Of a stretch of DNA of 64,000 nt, positions 35,670-49,303 are shown in pieces. A model generated the notes under the pieces. The model worked only from the letters and a program-made list of their open reading frames with translations. It searched no databases and had not been told where the DNA came from. Every line of letters starts with the position of its first letter. Position 1 is the first letter of the stretch. Origin of the DNA: Cinclus cinclus. Lineage: Eukaryota > Chordata > Aves > Passeriformes > Cinclidae. The position numbers were made by a program, and so were the translations under genes. The stretch lies in the NCBI RefSeq assembly GCF_963662255.1, contig NW_026912108.1, forward strand, positions 516,001 to 580,000, in the 5' to 3' direction.

Positions 35670-37009
35670 TTGTCTGCGAGACAGCTCTCCGCAGCGCTAG
35701 TATTTGGCCAGGCTGAAATCAGCGCCACGGGAAGCCAATCTGACAAGCGGAGTGCAACGAGCGCGGCGATACGGGGCCACTTGGCAGGTGGCCGAAGAAA
35801 GACGGCTGCCCCGCGAATGTGGTGCCAGAAGGCAAGTTTCAGCAGGGCGTTCCGGGCGAGCTTAATGTGTAGCCGCAGTTGTTCTAGGCGAGATTGTAGC
35901 CGAGAAGCTTTCCGTCTCCATTCACGAGACAAGAAAAGCAGAACGCAATGGTTGCGGCAGAAGCGAAAGCCAGGAGCAGCGTGCTCGCTGCGAGAAGTAG
36001 ACGGCGCTTCGCCTCCTTGGGAAGGAAATCGCGTCTGGGCACGAACGGCAGCCAGCGAAGCTTCAGAACAGCAGGCTGTTCTGCTCAGCGTACGAGCCTG
36101 AAGTGAGTGGCAAGGGCTAATGGGACAGTTCCAAGGCATCTAGCTTTCCTGCTAGCAATGCCATTTCTACCCTTCTGTGGAAAACATTGTCCTTTGCCCT
36201 TCTGCTCCGAGAGGCACAGAGCACCTCGGCAGACGCAGTGTAGAGGGAAAGGACACAGTATCCGAGGGAGCGTGGCGCCGCTTAGGCGGGCAAAGCAGAA
36301 AGGTGCCGCCCGGCACTGGCTTTGACTCCCTGAGCTTCCTTGCTAGGACAGCAGCTGCCGAAAGCTGGCAACTAGGCTGCCAGAGTGCAGAATGTAGGCG
36401 GTCTGGCACGCCTGCTTGCCGAAAGCCAGGATCAGCGAGACAGCGTGCTAGGGTCTGTTTCACAGCACCCTGGAGAACACGCACTTGAAGAATGCCCTCT
36501 CTGCTCCGCAAAAACTCTGCCACAGTGAAGGTGGAAGAAGCAGCCTGTGGCCACGGGCAGAGCTGGTCAACAGCTGCGCCTAACTTTGTCAAGCTGCGAG
36601 AGCATTCTCAGCCGAGTTCTGCTTTGACAGAGCTATTGCTGAACTTTTGCAGCCCCGGAGGCTGCTGAAACCAAGGCTGTGTTCTGCCTCTTCATTCTTG
36701 CCTTCCTGTGCTCCAGCGAGAAGTGAAGCTCTGGCAGGTCATTCAGCTTTGCCGCCTCTCTGCACGGAAAGCACTAGACAGAACTAGTGTGCTTCGTGCA
36801 TGCTCTCTCCTCGCTTTTATGGTCACTGCTCTGCTTTTTGCTTGGCAGCGTTCAAAGGGTCCACGGCATACCTCTTGCACAGCGAGAGGTGGCCGGCGAG
36901 GAATACTTGCTGGCTTAAGTCGTTCCATGCTCAAGGCATTCATCAGAGCAGCACAATGCGGGAAAAGAGGGGGGAACATTGCAGGACAAATTTCTATGCT
37001 GGAACATGA
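35670..37009 (+). repeat. Unit 27, short
   Basis: The 39-bp block is absent. It has the taatggg allele, T at offset 544 (taccctTctg, shared only with unit 29), and a private T at 36241. Confidence 0.96.
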
Positions 37010-38388
37010 TTGTCTGCGAGACAGCTCTCCGCAGCGCTAGTATTTGGCCAGGCTGAAATCAGCGCCACGGGAAGCCAATCTGACAAGCGGAGTGCAACGA
37101 GCGCGGCGATACGGAGCCACTTGGCAGGTGGCCGAAGAAAGACGGCTGCCCCGCGAATGTGGTGCCAGAAGGCAAGTTTCAGCAGGGCGTTCCGGGCGAG
37201 CTTAATGTGTAGCCGCAGTTGTTCTAGGCGAGATTGTAGCCGAGAAGCTTTCCGTCTCCATTCACGAGACAAGAAAAGCAGAACGCAATGGTCTAGAGGG
37301 TTGAGAAGAAAAGTGCTCGTAGCGAGCTCGTTGCGGCAGAAGCGAAAGCCAGGAGCAGCGTGCTCGCTGCGAGAAGTAGACGGCGCTTCGCCTCCTTGGG
37401 AAGGAAATCGCGTCTGGGCACGAACGGCAGCCAGCGAAGCTTCAGAACAGCAGGCTGTTCTGCTCAGCGTACGAGCCTGAAGTGAGTGGCAAGGGCTAAG
37501 GGGACAGTTCCAAGGCATCTAGCTTTCCTGCTAGCAATGCCATTTCTACCCTGCTGTGGAAAACATTGTCCTTTGCCCTTCTGCTCCGAGAGGCACAGAG
37601 CACCTCGGCAGACGCAGTGCAGAGGGAAAGAACACAGTATCCGAGGGAGCGTGGCGCCGCTTAGGCGGGCAAAGCAGAAAGGTGCCGCCCGGCACTGGCT
37701 TTGACTCCCTGAGCTTCCTTGCTAGGACAGCAGCTGCCGAAAGCTGGCAACTAGGCTGCCAGAGTGCAGAATGTAGGCGGTCTGGCACGCCTGCTTGCCG
37801 AAAGCCAGGATCAGCGAGACAGCGTGCTAGGGTCTGTTTCACAGCACCCTGGAGAACACGCACTTGAAGAATGCCCTCTCTGCTCCGCAAAAGCTCTGCC
37901 ACAGTGAAGGTGGAAGAAGCAGCCTGTGGCCACGGGCAGAGCTGGTCAACAGCTGCGCCTAACTTTGCCAAGCTGCGAGAGCATTCTCAGCCGAGTTCTG
38001 CTTTGACAGAGCTATTGCTGAACTTTTGCAGCCCCGGAGGCTGCTGAAACCAAGGCTGTGTTCTGCCTCTTCATTCTTGCCTTCCTGTGCTCCAGCGAGA
38101 AGTGAAGCTCTGGCAGGTCATTCAGCTTTGCCGCCTCTCTGCACGGAAAGCACTAGACAGAACTAGTGTGCTTCGTGCATGCTCTCTCCTCGCTTTTATG
38201 GTCACTGCTCTGCTTTTTGCTTGGCAGCGTTCAAAGGCTCCACGGCATACCTCTTGCACAGCGAGAGGTGGCCGGCGAGGAATACTTGCTGGCTTAAGTC
38301 GTTCCATGCTCAAGGCATTCATCAGAGCAGCACAATGCGGGAAAAGAGGGGGGAACATTGCAGGACAAATTTCTATGCTGGAACATGA
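37010..38388 (+). repeat. Unit 28, long
   Basis: It has A at offset 106 and A at 622 but keeps GA at 800-801; A at 622 usually travels with TA. Confidence 0.96.
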
Positions 38389-39728
38389 TTGTCTGCGAGA
38401 CAGCTCTCCGCAGCGCTAGTATTTGGCCAGGCTGAAATCAGCGCCACGGGAAGCCAATCTGACAAGCGGAGTGCAACGAGCGCGGCGATACGGAGCCACT
38501 TGGCAGGTGGCCGAAGAAAGACGGCTGCCCCGCGAATGTGGTGCCAGAAGGCAAGTTTCAGCAGGGCGTTCCGGGCGAGCTTAATGTGTAGCCGCAGTTG
38601 TTCTAGGCGAGATTGTAGCCGAGAAGCTTTCCGTCTCCATTCACGAGACAAGAAAAGCAGAACGCAATGGTTGCGGCAGAAGCGAAAGCCAGGAGCAGCG
38701 TGCTCGCTGCGAGAAGTAGACGGCGCTTCGCCTCCTTGGGAAGGAAATCGCGTCTGGGCACGAACGGCAGCCAGCGAAGCTTCAGAACAGCAGGCTGTTC
38801 TGCTCAGCGTACGAGCCTGAAGTGAGTGGCAAGGGCTAATGGGACAGTTCCAAGGCATCTAGCTTTCCTGCTAGCAATGCCATTTCTACCCTTCTGTGGA
38901 AAACATTGTCCTTTGCCCTTCTGCTCCGAGAGGCACAGAGCACCTCGGCAGACGCAGTGCAGAGGGAAAGGACACAGTATCCGAGGGAGCGTGGCGCCGC
39001 TTAGGCGGGCAAAGCAGAAAGGTGCCGCCCGGCACTGGCTTTGACTCCCTGAGCTTCCTTGCTAGGACAGCAGCTGCCGAAAGCTGGCAACTAGGCTGCC
39101 AGAGTGCAGAATGTAGGCGGTCTGGCACGCCTGCTTGCCGAAAGCCAGGATCAGCGAGACAGCGTGCTAGGGTCTGTTTCACAGCACCCTGGAGAACACG
39201 CACTTGAAGAATGCCCTCTCTGCTCCGCAAAAACTCTGCCACAGTGAAGGTGGAAGAAGCAGCCTGTGGCCACGGGCAGAGCTGGTCAACAGCTGCGCCT
39301 AACTTTGTCAAGCTGCGAGAGCATTCTCAGCCGAGTTCTGCTTTGACAGAGCTATTGCTGAACTTTTGCAGCCCCGGAGGCTGCTGAAACCAAGGCTGTG
39401 TTCTGCCTCTTCATTCTTGCCTTCCTGTGCTCCAGCGAGAAGTGAAGCTCTGGCACGGCATTCAGCTTTGCCGCCTCTCTGCACGGAAAGCACTAGACAG
39501 AACTAGTGTGCTTCGTGCATGCTCTCTCCTCGCTTTTATGGTCACTGCTCTGCTTTTTGCTTGGCAGCGTTCAAAGGCTCCACGGCATACCTCTTGCACA
39601 GCGAGAGGTGGCCGGCGAGGAATACTTGCTGGCTTAAGTCGTTCCATGCTCAAGGCATTCATCAGAGCAGCACAATGCGGGAAAAGAGGGGGGAACATTG
39701 CAGGACAAATTTCTATGCTGGAACATGA
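38389..39728 (+). repeat. Unit 29, short
   Basis: The 39-bp block is absent. It shares T at offset 544 and the taatggg allele with unit 27, 2719 bases to the left. Confidence 0.96.
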
Positions 39729-41107
39729 TTGTCTGCGAGACAGCTCTCCGCAGCGCTAGTATTTGGCCAGGCTGAAATCAGCGCCACGGGAAGCCAATCT
39801 GACAAGCGGAGTGCAACGAGCGCGGCGATACGGAGCCACTTGGCAGGTGGCCGAAGAAAGACGGCTGCCCCGCGAATGTGGTGCCAGAAGGCAAGTTTCA
39901 GCAGGGCGTTCCGGGCGAGCTTAATGTGTAGCCGCAGTTGTTCTAGGCGAGATTGTAGCCGAGAAGCTTTCCGTCTCCATTCACGAGACAAGAAAAGCAG
40001 AACGCAATGGTCTAGAGGGTTGAGAAGAAAAGTGCTCGTAGCGAGCTCGTTGCGGCAGAAGCGAAAGCCAGGAGCAGCGTGCTCGCTGCGAGAAGTAGAC
40101 GGCGCTTCGCCTCCTTGGGAAGGAAATCGCGTCTGGGCACGAACGGCAGCCAGCGAAGCTTCAGAACAGCAGGCTGTTCTGCTCAGCGTACGAGCCTGAA
40201 GTGAGTGGCAAGGGCTAAGGGGACAGTTCCAAGGCATCTAGCTTTCCTGCTAGCAATGCCATTTCTACCCTGCTGTGGAAAACATTGTCCTTTGCCCTTC
40301 TGCTCCGAGAGGCACAGAGCACCTCGGCAGACGCAGTGCAGAGGGAAAGAACACAGTATCCGAGGGAGCGTGGCGCCGCTTAGGCGGGCAAAGCAGAAAG
40401 GTGCCGCCCGGCACTGGCTTTGACTCCCTGAGCTTCCTTGCTAGGACAGCAGCTGCCGAAAGCTGGCAACTAGGCTGCCAGAGTGCAGAATGTAGGCGGT
40501 CTGGCACGCCTGCTTGCCGAAAGCCAGTATCAGCGAGACAGCGTGCTAGGCTCTGTTTCACAGCACCCTGGAGAACACGCACTTGAAGAATGCCCTCTCT
40601 GCTCCGCAAAAGCTCTGCCACAGTGAAGGTGGAAGAAGCAGCCTGTGGCCACGGGCAGAGCTGGTCAACAGCTGCGCCTAACTTTGCCAAGCTGCGAGAG
40701 CATTCTCAGCCGAGTTCTGCTTTGACAGAGCTATTGCTGAACTTTTGCAGTCCCGGAGGCTGCTGAAACCAAGGCTGTGTTCTGCCTCTTCATTCTTGCC
40801 TTCCTGTGCTCCAGCGAGAAGTGAAGCTCTGGCAGGTCATTCAGCTTTGCCGCCTCTCTGCACGGAAAGCACTAGACAGAACTAGTGTGCTTCGTGCATG
40901 CTCTCTCCTCGCTTTTATGGTCACTGCTCTGCTTTTTGCTTGGCAGCGTTCAAAGGCTCCACGGCATACCTCTTGCACAGCGAGAGGTGGCCGGCGAGGA
41001 ATACTTGCTGGCTTAAGTCGTTCCATGCTCAAGGCATTCATCAGAGCAGCACAATGCGGGAAAAGAGGGGGGAACATTGCAGGACAAATTTCTATGCTGG
41101 AACATGA
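39729..41107 (+). repeat. Unit 30, long
   Basis: It has A at 106, A at 622, TA at 800-801 and T at 1023. This haplotype is also that of units 36 and 38. Confidence 0.96.
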
Positions 41108-42486
41108 TTGTCTGCGAGACAGCTCTCCGCAGCGCTAGTATTTGGCCAGGCTGAAATCAGCGCCACGGGAAGCCAATCTGACAAGCGGAGTGCAACGAGC
41201 GCGGCGATACGGAGCCACTTGGCAGGTGGCCGAAGAAAGACGGCTGCCCCGCGAATGTGGTGCCAGAAGGCAAGTTTCAGCAGGGCGTTCCGGGCGAGCT
41301 TAATGTGTAGCCGCAGTTGTTCTAGGCGAGATTGTAGCCGAGAAGCTTTCCGTCTCCATTCACGAGACAAGAAAAGCAGAACGCAATGGTCTAGAGGGTT
41401 GAGAAGAAAAGTGCTCGTAGCGAGCTCGTTGCGGCAGAAGCGAAAGCCAGGAGCAGCGTGCTCGCTGCGAGAAGTAGACGGCGCTTCGCCTCCTTGGGAA
41501 GGAAATCGCGTCTGGGCACGAACGGCAGCCAGCGAAGCTTCAGAACAGCAGGCTGTTCTGCTCAGCGTACGAGCCTGAAGTGAGTGGCAAGGGCTAAGGG
41601 GACAGTTCCAAGGCATCTAGCTTTCCTGCTAGCAATGCCATTTCTACCCTGCTGTGGAAAACATTGTCCTTTGCCCTTCTGCTCCGAGAGGCACAGAGCA
41701 CCTCGGCAGACGCAGTGCAGAGGGAAAGGACACAGTATCCGAGGGAGCGTGGCGCCGCTTAGGCGGGCAAAGCAGAAAGGTGCCGCCCGGCACTGGCTTT
41801 GACTCCCTGAGCTTCCTTGCTAGGACAGCAGCTGCCGAAAGCTGGCAACTAGGCTGCCAGAGTGCAGAATGTAGGCGGTCTGGCACGCCTGCTTGCCGAA
41901 AGCCAGGATCAGCGAGACAGCGTGCTAGGGTCTGTTTCACAGCACCCTGGAGAACACGCACTTGAAGAATGCCCTCTCTGCTCCGCAAAAGCTCTGCCAC
42001 AGTGAAGGTGGAAGAAGCAGCCTGTGGCCACGGGCAGAGCTGGTCAACAGCTGCGCCTAACTTTGCCAAGCTGCGAGAGCATTCTCAGCCGAGTTCTGCT
42101 TTGACAGAGCTATTGCTGAACTTTTGCAGTCCCGGAGGCTGCTGAAACCAAGGCTGTGTTCTGCCTCTTCATTCTTGCCTTCCTGTGCTCCAGCGAGAAG
42201 TGAAGCTCTGGCACGTCATTCAGCTTTGCCGCCTCTCTGCACGGAAAGCACTAGACAGAACTAGTGTGCTTCGTGCATGCTCTCTCCTCGCTTTTATGGT
42301 CACTGCTCTGCTTTTTGCTTGGCAGCGTTCAAAGGCTCCACGGCATACCTCTTGCACAGCGAGAGGTGGCCGGCGAGGAATACTTGCTGGCTTAAGTCGT
42401 TCCATGCTCAAGGCATTCATCAGAGCAGCACAATGCGGGAAAAGAGGGGGGAACATTGCAGGACAAATTTCTATGCTGGAACATGA
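41108..42486 (+). repeat. Unit 31, long
   Basis: It has A at 106, G at 622 and GA at 800-801. Its right end reads ggcacgtcatt with C at 1229, a combination repeated in unit 40. Confidence 0.96.
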
Positions 42487-43865
42487 TTGTCTGCGAGACA
42501 GCTCTCCGCAGCGCTAGTATTTGGCCAGGCTGAAATCAGCGCCACGGGAAGCCAATCTGACAAGCGGAGTGCAACGAGCGCGGCGATACGGGGCCACTTG
42601 GCAGGTGGCCGAAGAAAGACGGCTGCCCCGCGAATGTGGTGCCAGAAGGCAAGTTTCAGCAGGGCGTTCCGGGCGAGCTTAATGTGTAGCCGCAGTTGTT
42701 CTAGGCGAGATTGTAGCCGAGAAGCTTTCCGTCTCCATTCACGAGACAAGAAAAGCAGAACGCAATGGTCTAGAGGGTTGAGAAGAAAAGTGCTCGTAGC
42801 GAGCTCGTTGCGGCAGAAGCGAAAGCCAGGAGCAGCGTGCTCGTTGCGAGAAGTAGACGGCGCTTCGCCTCCTTGAGAAGGAAATCGCGTCTGGGCACGA
42901 ACGGCAGCCAGCGAAGCTTCAGAACAGCAGGCTGTTCTGCTCAGCGTACGAGCCTGAAGTGAGTGGCAAGGGCTAATGGGACAGTTCCAAGGCATCTAGC
43001 TTTCCTGCTAGCAATGCCATTTCTACCCTGCTGTGGAAAACATTGTCCTTTGCCCTTCTGCTCCGAGAGGCACAGAGCACCTCGGCAGACGCAGTGCAGA
43101 GGGAAAGGACACAGTATCCGAGGGAGCGTGACGCCGCTTAGGCGGGCAAAGCAGAAAGGTGCCGTCCGGCACTGGCTTTGACTCCCTGAGCTTCCTTGCT
43201 AGGACAGCAGCTGCCGAAAGCTGGCAACTAGGCTGCCAGAGTGCAGAATGTAGGCGGTCTGGCACGCCTGCTTGCCGAAAGCCAGGATCAGCGAGACAGC
43301 GTGCTAGGGTCTGTTTCACAGCACCCTGGAGAACACGCACTTGAAGAATGCCCTCTCTGCTCCGCAAAAGCTCTGCCACAGTGAAGGTGGAAGAAGCAGC
43401 CTGTGGCCACGGGCAGAGCTGGTCAACAGCTGCGCCTAACTTTGCCAAGCTGCGAGAGCATTCTCAGCCGAGTTCTGCTTTGACAGAGCTATTGCTGAAC
43501 TTTTGCAGCCCCGGAGGCTGCTGAAACCAAGGCTGTGTTCTGCCTCTTCATTCTTGCCTTCCTGTGCTCCAGCGAGAAGTGAAGCTCTGGCAGGTCATTC
43601 AGCTTTGCCGCCTCTCTGCACGGAAAGCACTAGACAGAACTAGTGTGCTTCGTGCATGCTCTCTCCTCGCTTTTATGGTCACTGCTCTGCTTTTTGCTTG
43701 GCAGCGTTCAAAGGGTCCACGGCATACCTCTTGCACAGCGAGAGGTGGCCGGCGAGGAATACTTGCTGGCTTAAGTCGTTCCATGCTCAAGGCATTCATC
43801 AGAGCAGCACAATGCGGGAAAAGAGGGGGGAACATTGCAGGACAAATTTCTATGCTGGAACATGA
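42487..43865 (+). repeat. Unit 32, long
   Basis: A at offset 390 (ccttgAgaag), shared only with unit 41, puts a stop into the + strand open frame. It has T at 358, the taatggg allele, A at 645 and T at 679. Confidence 0.96.
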
Positions 43866-45205
43866 TTGTCTGCGAGACAGCTCTCCGCAGCGCTAGTATT
43901 TGGCCAGGCTGAAATCAGCGCCACGGGAAGCCAATCTGACAAGCGGAGTGCAACGAGCGCGGCGATACGGAGCCACTTGGCAGGTGGCCGAAGAAAGACG
44001 GCTGCCCCGCGAATGTGGTGCCAGAAGGCAAGTTTCAGCAGGGCGTTCCGGGCGAGCTTAATGTGTAGCCGCAGTTGTTCTAGGCGAGATTGTAGCCGAG
44101 AAGCTTTCCGTCTCCATTCACGAGACAAGAAAAGCAGAACGCAATGGTTGCGGCAGAAGCGAAAGCCAGGAGCAGCGTGCTCGCTGCGAGAAGTAGACGG
44201 CGCTTCGCCTCCTTGGGAAGGAAATCGCGTCTGGGCACGAACGGCAGCCAGCGAAGCTTCAGAACAGCAGGCTGTTCTGCTCAGCGTACGAGCCTGAAGT
44301 GAGTGGCAAGGGCTAAGGGGACAGTTCCAAGGCATCTAGCTTTCCTGCTAGCAATGCCATTTCTACCCTGCTGTGGAAAACATTGTCCTTTGCCCTTCTG
44401 CTCCGAGAGGCACAGAGCACCTCGGCAGACGCAGTGCAGAGGGAAAGAACACAGTATCCGAGGGAGCGTGGCGCCGCTTAGGCGGGCAAAGCAGAAAGGT
44501 GCCGCCCGGCACTGGCTTTGACTCCCTGAGCTTCCTTGCTAGGACAGCAGCTGCCGAAAGCTGGCAACTAGGCTGCCAGAGTGCAGAATGTAGGCGGTCT
44601 GGCACGCCTGCTTGCCGAAAGCCAGGATCAGCGAGACAGCGTGCTAGGGTCTGTTTCACAGCACCCTGGAGAACACGCACTTGAAGAATGCCCTCTCTGC
44701 TCCGCAAAAGCTCTGCCACAGTGAAGGTGGAAGAAGCAGCCTGTGGCCACGGGCAGAGCTGGTCAACAGCTGCGCCTAACTTTGCCAAGCTGCGAGAGCA
44801 TTCTCAGCCGAGTTCTGCTTTGACAGAGCTATTGCTGAACTTTTGCAGTCCCGGAGGCTGCTGAAACCAAGGCTGTGTTCTGCCTCTTCATTCTTGCCTT
44901 CCTGTGCTCCAGCGAGAAGTGAAGCTCTGGCAGGTCATTCAGCTTTGCCGCCTCTCTGCACGGAAAGCACTAGACAGAACTAGTGTGCTTCGTGCATGCT
45001 CTCTCCTCGCTTTTATGGTCACTGCTCTGCTTTTTGCTTGGCAGCGTTCAAAGGGTCCACGGCATACCTCTTGCACAGCGAGAGGTGGCCGGCGAGGAAT
45101 ACTTGCTGGCTTAAGTCGTTCCATGCTCAAGGCATTCATCAGAGCAGCACAATGCGGGAAAAGAGGGGGGAACATTGCAGGACAAATTTCTATGCTGGAA
45201 CATGA
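43866..45205 (+). repeat. Unit 33, short
   Basis: The 39-bp block is absent. It has A at 106, A at 622, GA at 800-801 and T at 1023. Confidence 0.96.
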
Positions 45206-46584
45206 TTGTCTGCGAGACAGCTCTCCGCAGCGCTAGTATTTGGCCAGGCTGAAATCAGCGCCACGGGAAGCCAATCTGACAAGCGGAGTGCAACGAGCGC
45301 GGCGATACGGAGCCACTTGGCAGGTGGCCGAAGAAAGACGGCTGCCCCGCGAATGTGGTGCCAGAAGGCAAGTTTCAGCAGGGCGTTCCGGGCGAGCTTA
45401 ATGTGTAGCCGCAGTTGTTCTAGGCGAGATTGTAGCCGAGAAGCTTTCCGTCTCCATTCACGAGACAAGAAAAGCAGAACGCAATGGTCTAGAGGGTTGA
45501 GAAGAAAAGTGCTCGTAGCGAGCTCGTTGCGGCAGAAGCGAAAGCCAGGAGCAGCGTGCTCGCTGCGAGAAGTAGACGGCGCTTCGCCTCCTTGGGAAGG
45601 AAATCGCGTCTGGGCACGAACGGCAGCCAGCGAAGCTTCAGAACAGCAGGCTGTTCTGCTCAGCGTACGAGCCTGAAGTGAGTGGCAAGGGCTAAGGGGA
45701 CAGTTCCAAGGCATCTAGCTTTCCTGCTAGCAATGCCATTTCTACCCTGCTGTGGAAAACATTGTCCTTTGCCCTTCTGCTCCGAGAGGCACAGAGCACC
45801 TCGGCAGACGCAGTGCAGAGGGAAAGGACACAGTATCCGAGGGAGCGTGGCGCCGCTTAGGCGGGCAAAGCAGAAAGGTGCCGCCCGGCACTGGCTTTGA
45901 CTCCCTGAGCTTCCTTGCTAGGACAGCAGCTGCCGAAAGCTGGCAACTAGGCTGCCAGAGTGCAGAATGTAGGCGGTCTGGCACGCCTGCTTGCCGAAAG
46001 CCAGGATCAGCGAGACAGCGTGCTAGGGTCTGTTTCACAGCACCCTGGAGAACACGCACTTGAAGAATGCCCTCTCTGCTCCGCAAAAGCTCTGCCACAG
46101 TGAAGGTGGAAGAAGCAGCCTGTGGCCACGGGCAGAGCTGGTCAACAGCTGCGCCTAACTTTGCCAAGCTGCGAGAGCATTCTCAGCCGAGTTCTGCTTT
46201 GACAGAGCTATTGCTGAACTTTTGCAGTCCCGGAGGCTGCTGAAACCAAGGCTGTGTTCTGCCTCTTCATTCTTGCCTTCCTGTGCTCCAGCGAGAAGTG
46301 AAGCTCTGGCAGGTCATTCAGCTTTGCCGCCTCTCTGCACGGAAAGCACTAGACAGAACTAGTGTGCTTCGTGCATGCTCTCTCCTCGCTTTTATGGTCA
46401 CTGCTCTGCTTTTTGCTTGGCAGCGTTCAAAGGGTCCACGGCATACCTCTTGCACAGCGAGAGGTGGCCGGCGAGGAATACTTGCTGGCTTAAGTCGTTC
46501 CATGCTCAAGGCATTCATCAGAGCAGCACAATGCGGGAAAAGAGGGGGGAACATTGCAGGACAAATTTCTATGCTGGAACATGA
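45206..46584 (+). repeat. Unit 34, long
   Basis: It has A at 106, GA at 800-801, T at 1023 and ggcaggtcatt, with no private change noticed. Confidence 0.96.
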
Positions 46585-47924
46585 TTGTCTGCGAGACAGC
46601 TCTCCGCAGCGCTAGTATTTGGCCAGGCTGAAATCAGCGCCACGGGAAGCCAATCTGACAAGCGGAGTGCAACGAGCTCGGCGATACGGGGCCACTTGGC
46701 AGGTGGCCGAAGAAAGACGGCTGCCCCGCGAATGTGGTGCCAGAAGGCAAGTTTCAGCAGGGCGTTCCGGGCGAGCTTAATGTGTAGCCGCAGTTGTTCT
46801 AGGCGAGATTGTAGCCGAGAAGCTTTCCGTCTCCATTCACGAGACAAGAAAAGCAGAACGCAATGGTTGCGGCAGAAGCGAAAGCCAGGAGCAGCGTGCT
46901 CGCTGCGAGAAGTAGACGGCGCTTCGCCTCCTTGGGAAGGAAATCGCGTCTGGGCACGAACGGCAGCCAGCGAAGCTTCAGAACAGCAGGCTGTTCTGCT
47001 CAGCGTACGAGCCTGAAGTGAGTGGCAAGGGCTAAGGGGACAGTTCCAAGGCATCTAGCTTTCCTGCTAGCAATGCCATTTCTACCCTGCTGTGGAAAAC
47101 ATTGTCCTTTGCCCTTCTGCTCCGAGAGGCACAGAGCACCTCGGCAGACGCAGTGCAGAGGGAAAGGACACAGTATCCGAGGGAGCGTGACGCCGCTTAG
47201 GCGGGCAAAGCAGAAAGGTGCCGCCCGGCACTGGCTTTGACTCCCTGAGCTTCCTTGCTAGGACAGCAGCTGCCGAAAGCTGGCAACTAGGCTGCCAGAG
47301 TGCAGAATGTAGGCGGTCTGGCACGCCTGCTTGCCGAAAGCCAGGATCAGCGAGACAGCGTGCTAGGGTCTGTTTCACAGCACCCTGGAGAACACGCACT
47401 TGAAGAATGCCCTCTCTGCTCCGCAAAAACTCTGCCACAGTGAAGGTGGAAGAAGCAGCCTGTGGCCACGGGCAGAGCTGGTCAACAGCTGCGCCTAACT
47501 TTGTCAAGCTGCGAGAGCATTCTCAGCCGAGTTCTGCTTTGACAGAGCTATTGCTGAACTTTTGCAGCCCCGGAGGCTGCTGAAACCAAGGCTGTGTTCT
47601 GCCTCTTCATTCTTGCCTTCCTGTGCTCCAGCGAGAAGTGAAGCTCTGGCACGGCATTCAGCTTTGCCGCCTCTCTGCACGGAAAGCACTAGACAGAACT
47701 AGTGTGCTTCGTGCATGCTCTCTCCTCGCTTTTATGGTCACTGCTCTGCTTTTTGCTTGGCAGCGTTCAAAGGGTCCACGGCATACCTCTTGCACAGCGA
47801 GAGGTGGCCGGCGAGGAATACTTGCTGGCTTAAGTCGTTCCATGCTCAAGGCATTCATCAGAGCAGCACAATGCGGGAAAAGAGGGGGGAACATTGCAGG
47901 ACAAATTTCTATGCTGGAACATGA
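46585..47924 (+). repeat. Unit 35, short
   Basis: The 39-bp block is absent. T at offset 94 (acgagcTcgg) is shared only with unit 46 and creates a GAGCTC hexamer. It has A at 645, A at 884 and T at 959. Confidence 0.96.
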
Positions 47925-49303
47925 TTGTCTGCGAGACAGCTCTCCGCAGCGCTAGTATTTGGCCAGGCTGAAATCAGCGCCACGGGAAGCCAATCTGACA
48001 AGCGGAGTGCAACGAGCGCGGCGATACGGAGCCACTTGGCAGGTGGCCGAAGAAAGACGGCTGCCCCGCGAATGTGGTGCCAGAAGGCAAGTTTCAGCAG
48101 GGCGTTCCGGGCGAGCTTAATGTGTAGCCGCAGTTGTTCTAGGCGAGATTGTAGCCGAGAAGCTTTCCGTCTCCATTCACGAGACAAGAAAAGCAGAACG
48201 CAATGGTCTAGAGGGTTGAGAAGAAAAGTGCTCGTAGCGAGCTCGTTGCGGCAGAAGCGAAAGCCAGGAGCAGCGTGCTCGCTGCGAGAAGTAGACGGCG
48301 CTTCGCCTCCTTGGGAAGGAAATCGCGTCTGGGCACGAACGGCAGCCAGCGAAGCTTCAGAACAGCAGGCTGTTCTGCTCAGCGTACGAGCCTGAAGTGA
48401 GTGGCAAGGGCTAAGGGGACAGTTCCAAGGCATCTAGCTTTCCTGCTAGCAATGCCATTTCTACCCTGCTGTGGAAAACATTGTCCTTTGCCCTTCTGCT
48501 CCGAGAGGCACAGAGCACCTCGGCAGACGCAGTGCAGAGGGAAAGAACACAGTATCCGAGGGAGCGTGGCGCCGCTTAGGCGGGCAAAGCAGAAAGGTGC
48601 CGCCCGGCACTGGCTTTGACTCCCTGAGCTTCCTTGCTAGGACAGCAGCTGCCGAAAGCTGGCAACTAGGCTGCCAGAGTGCAGAATGTAGGCGGTCTGG
48701 CACGCCTGCTTGCCGAAAGCCAGTATCAGCGAGACAGCGTGCTAGGCTCTGTTTCACAGCACCCTGGAGAACACGCACTTGAAGAATGCCCTCTCTGCTC
48801 CGCAAAAGCTCTGCCACAGTGAAGGTGGAAGAAGCAGCCTGTGGCCACGGGCAGAGCTGGTCAACAGCTGCGCCTAACTTTGCCAAGCTGCGAGAGCATT
48901 CTCAGCCGAGTTCTGCTTTGACAGAGCTATTGCTGAACTTTTGCAGTCCCGGAGGCTGCTGAAACCAAGGCTGTGTTCTGCCTCTTCATTCTTGCCTTCC
49001 TGTGCTCCAGCGAGAAGTGAAGCTCTGGCAGGTCATTCAGCTTTGCCGCCTCTCTGCACGGAAAGCACTAGACAGAACTAGTGTGCTTCGTGCATGCTCT
49101 CTCCTCGCTTTTATGGTCACTGCTCTGCTTTTTGCTTGGCAGCGTTCAAAGGCTCCACGGCATACCTCTTGCACAGCGAGAGGTGGCCGGCGAGGAATAC
49201 TTGCTGGCTTAAGTCGTTCCATGCTCAAGGCATTCATCAGAGCAGCACAATGCGGGAAAAGAGGGGGGAACATTGCAGGACAAATTTCTATGCTGGAACA
49301 TGA
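47925..49303 (+). repeat. Unit 36, long
   Basis: It matches unit 38 at every marker site: A at 106, A at 622, TA at 800-801, T at 1023 and C at 1229. Confidence 0.96.
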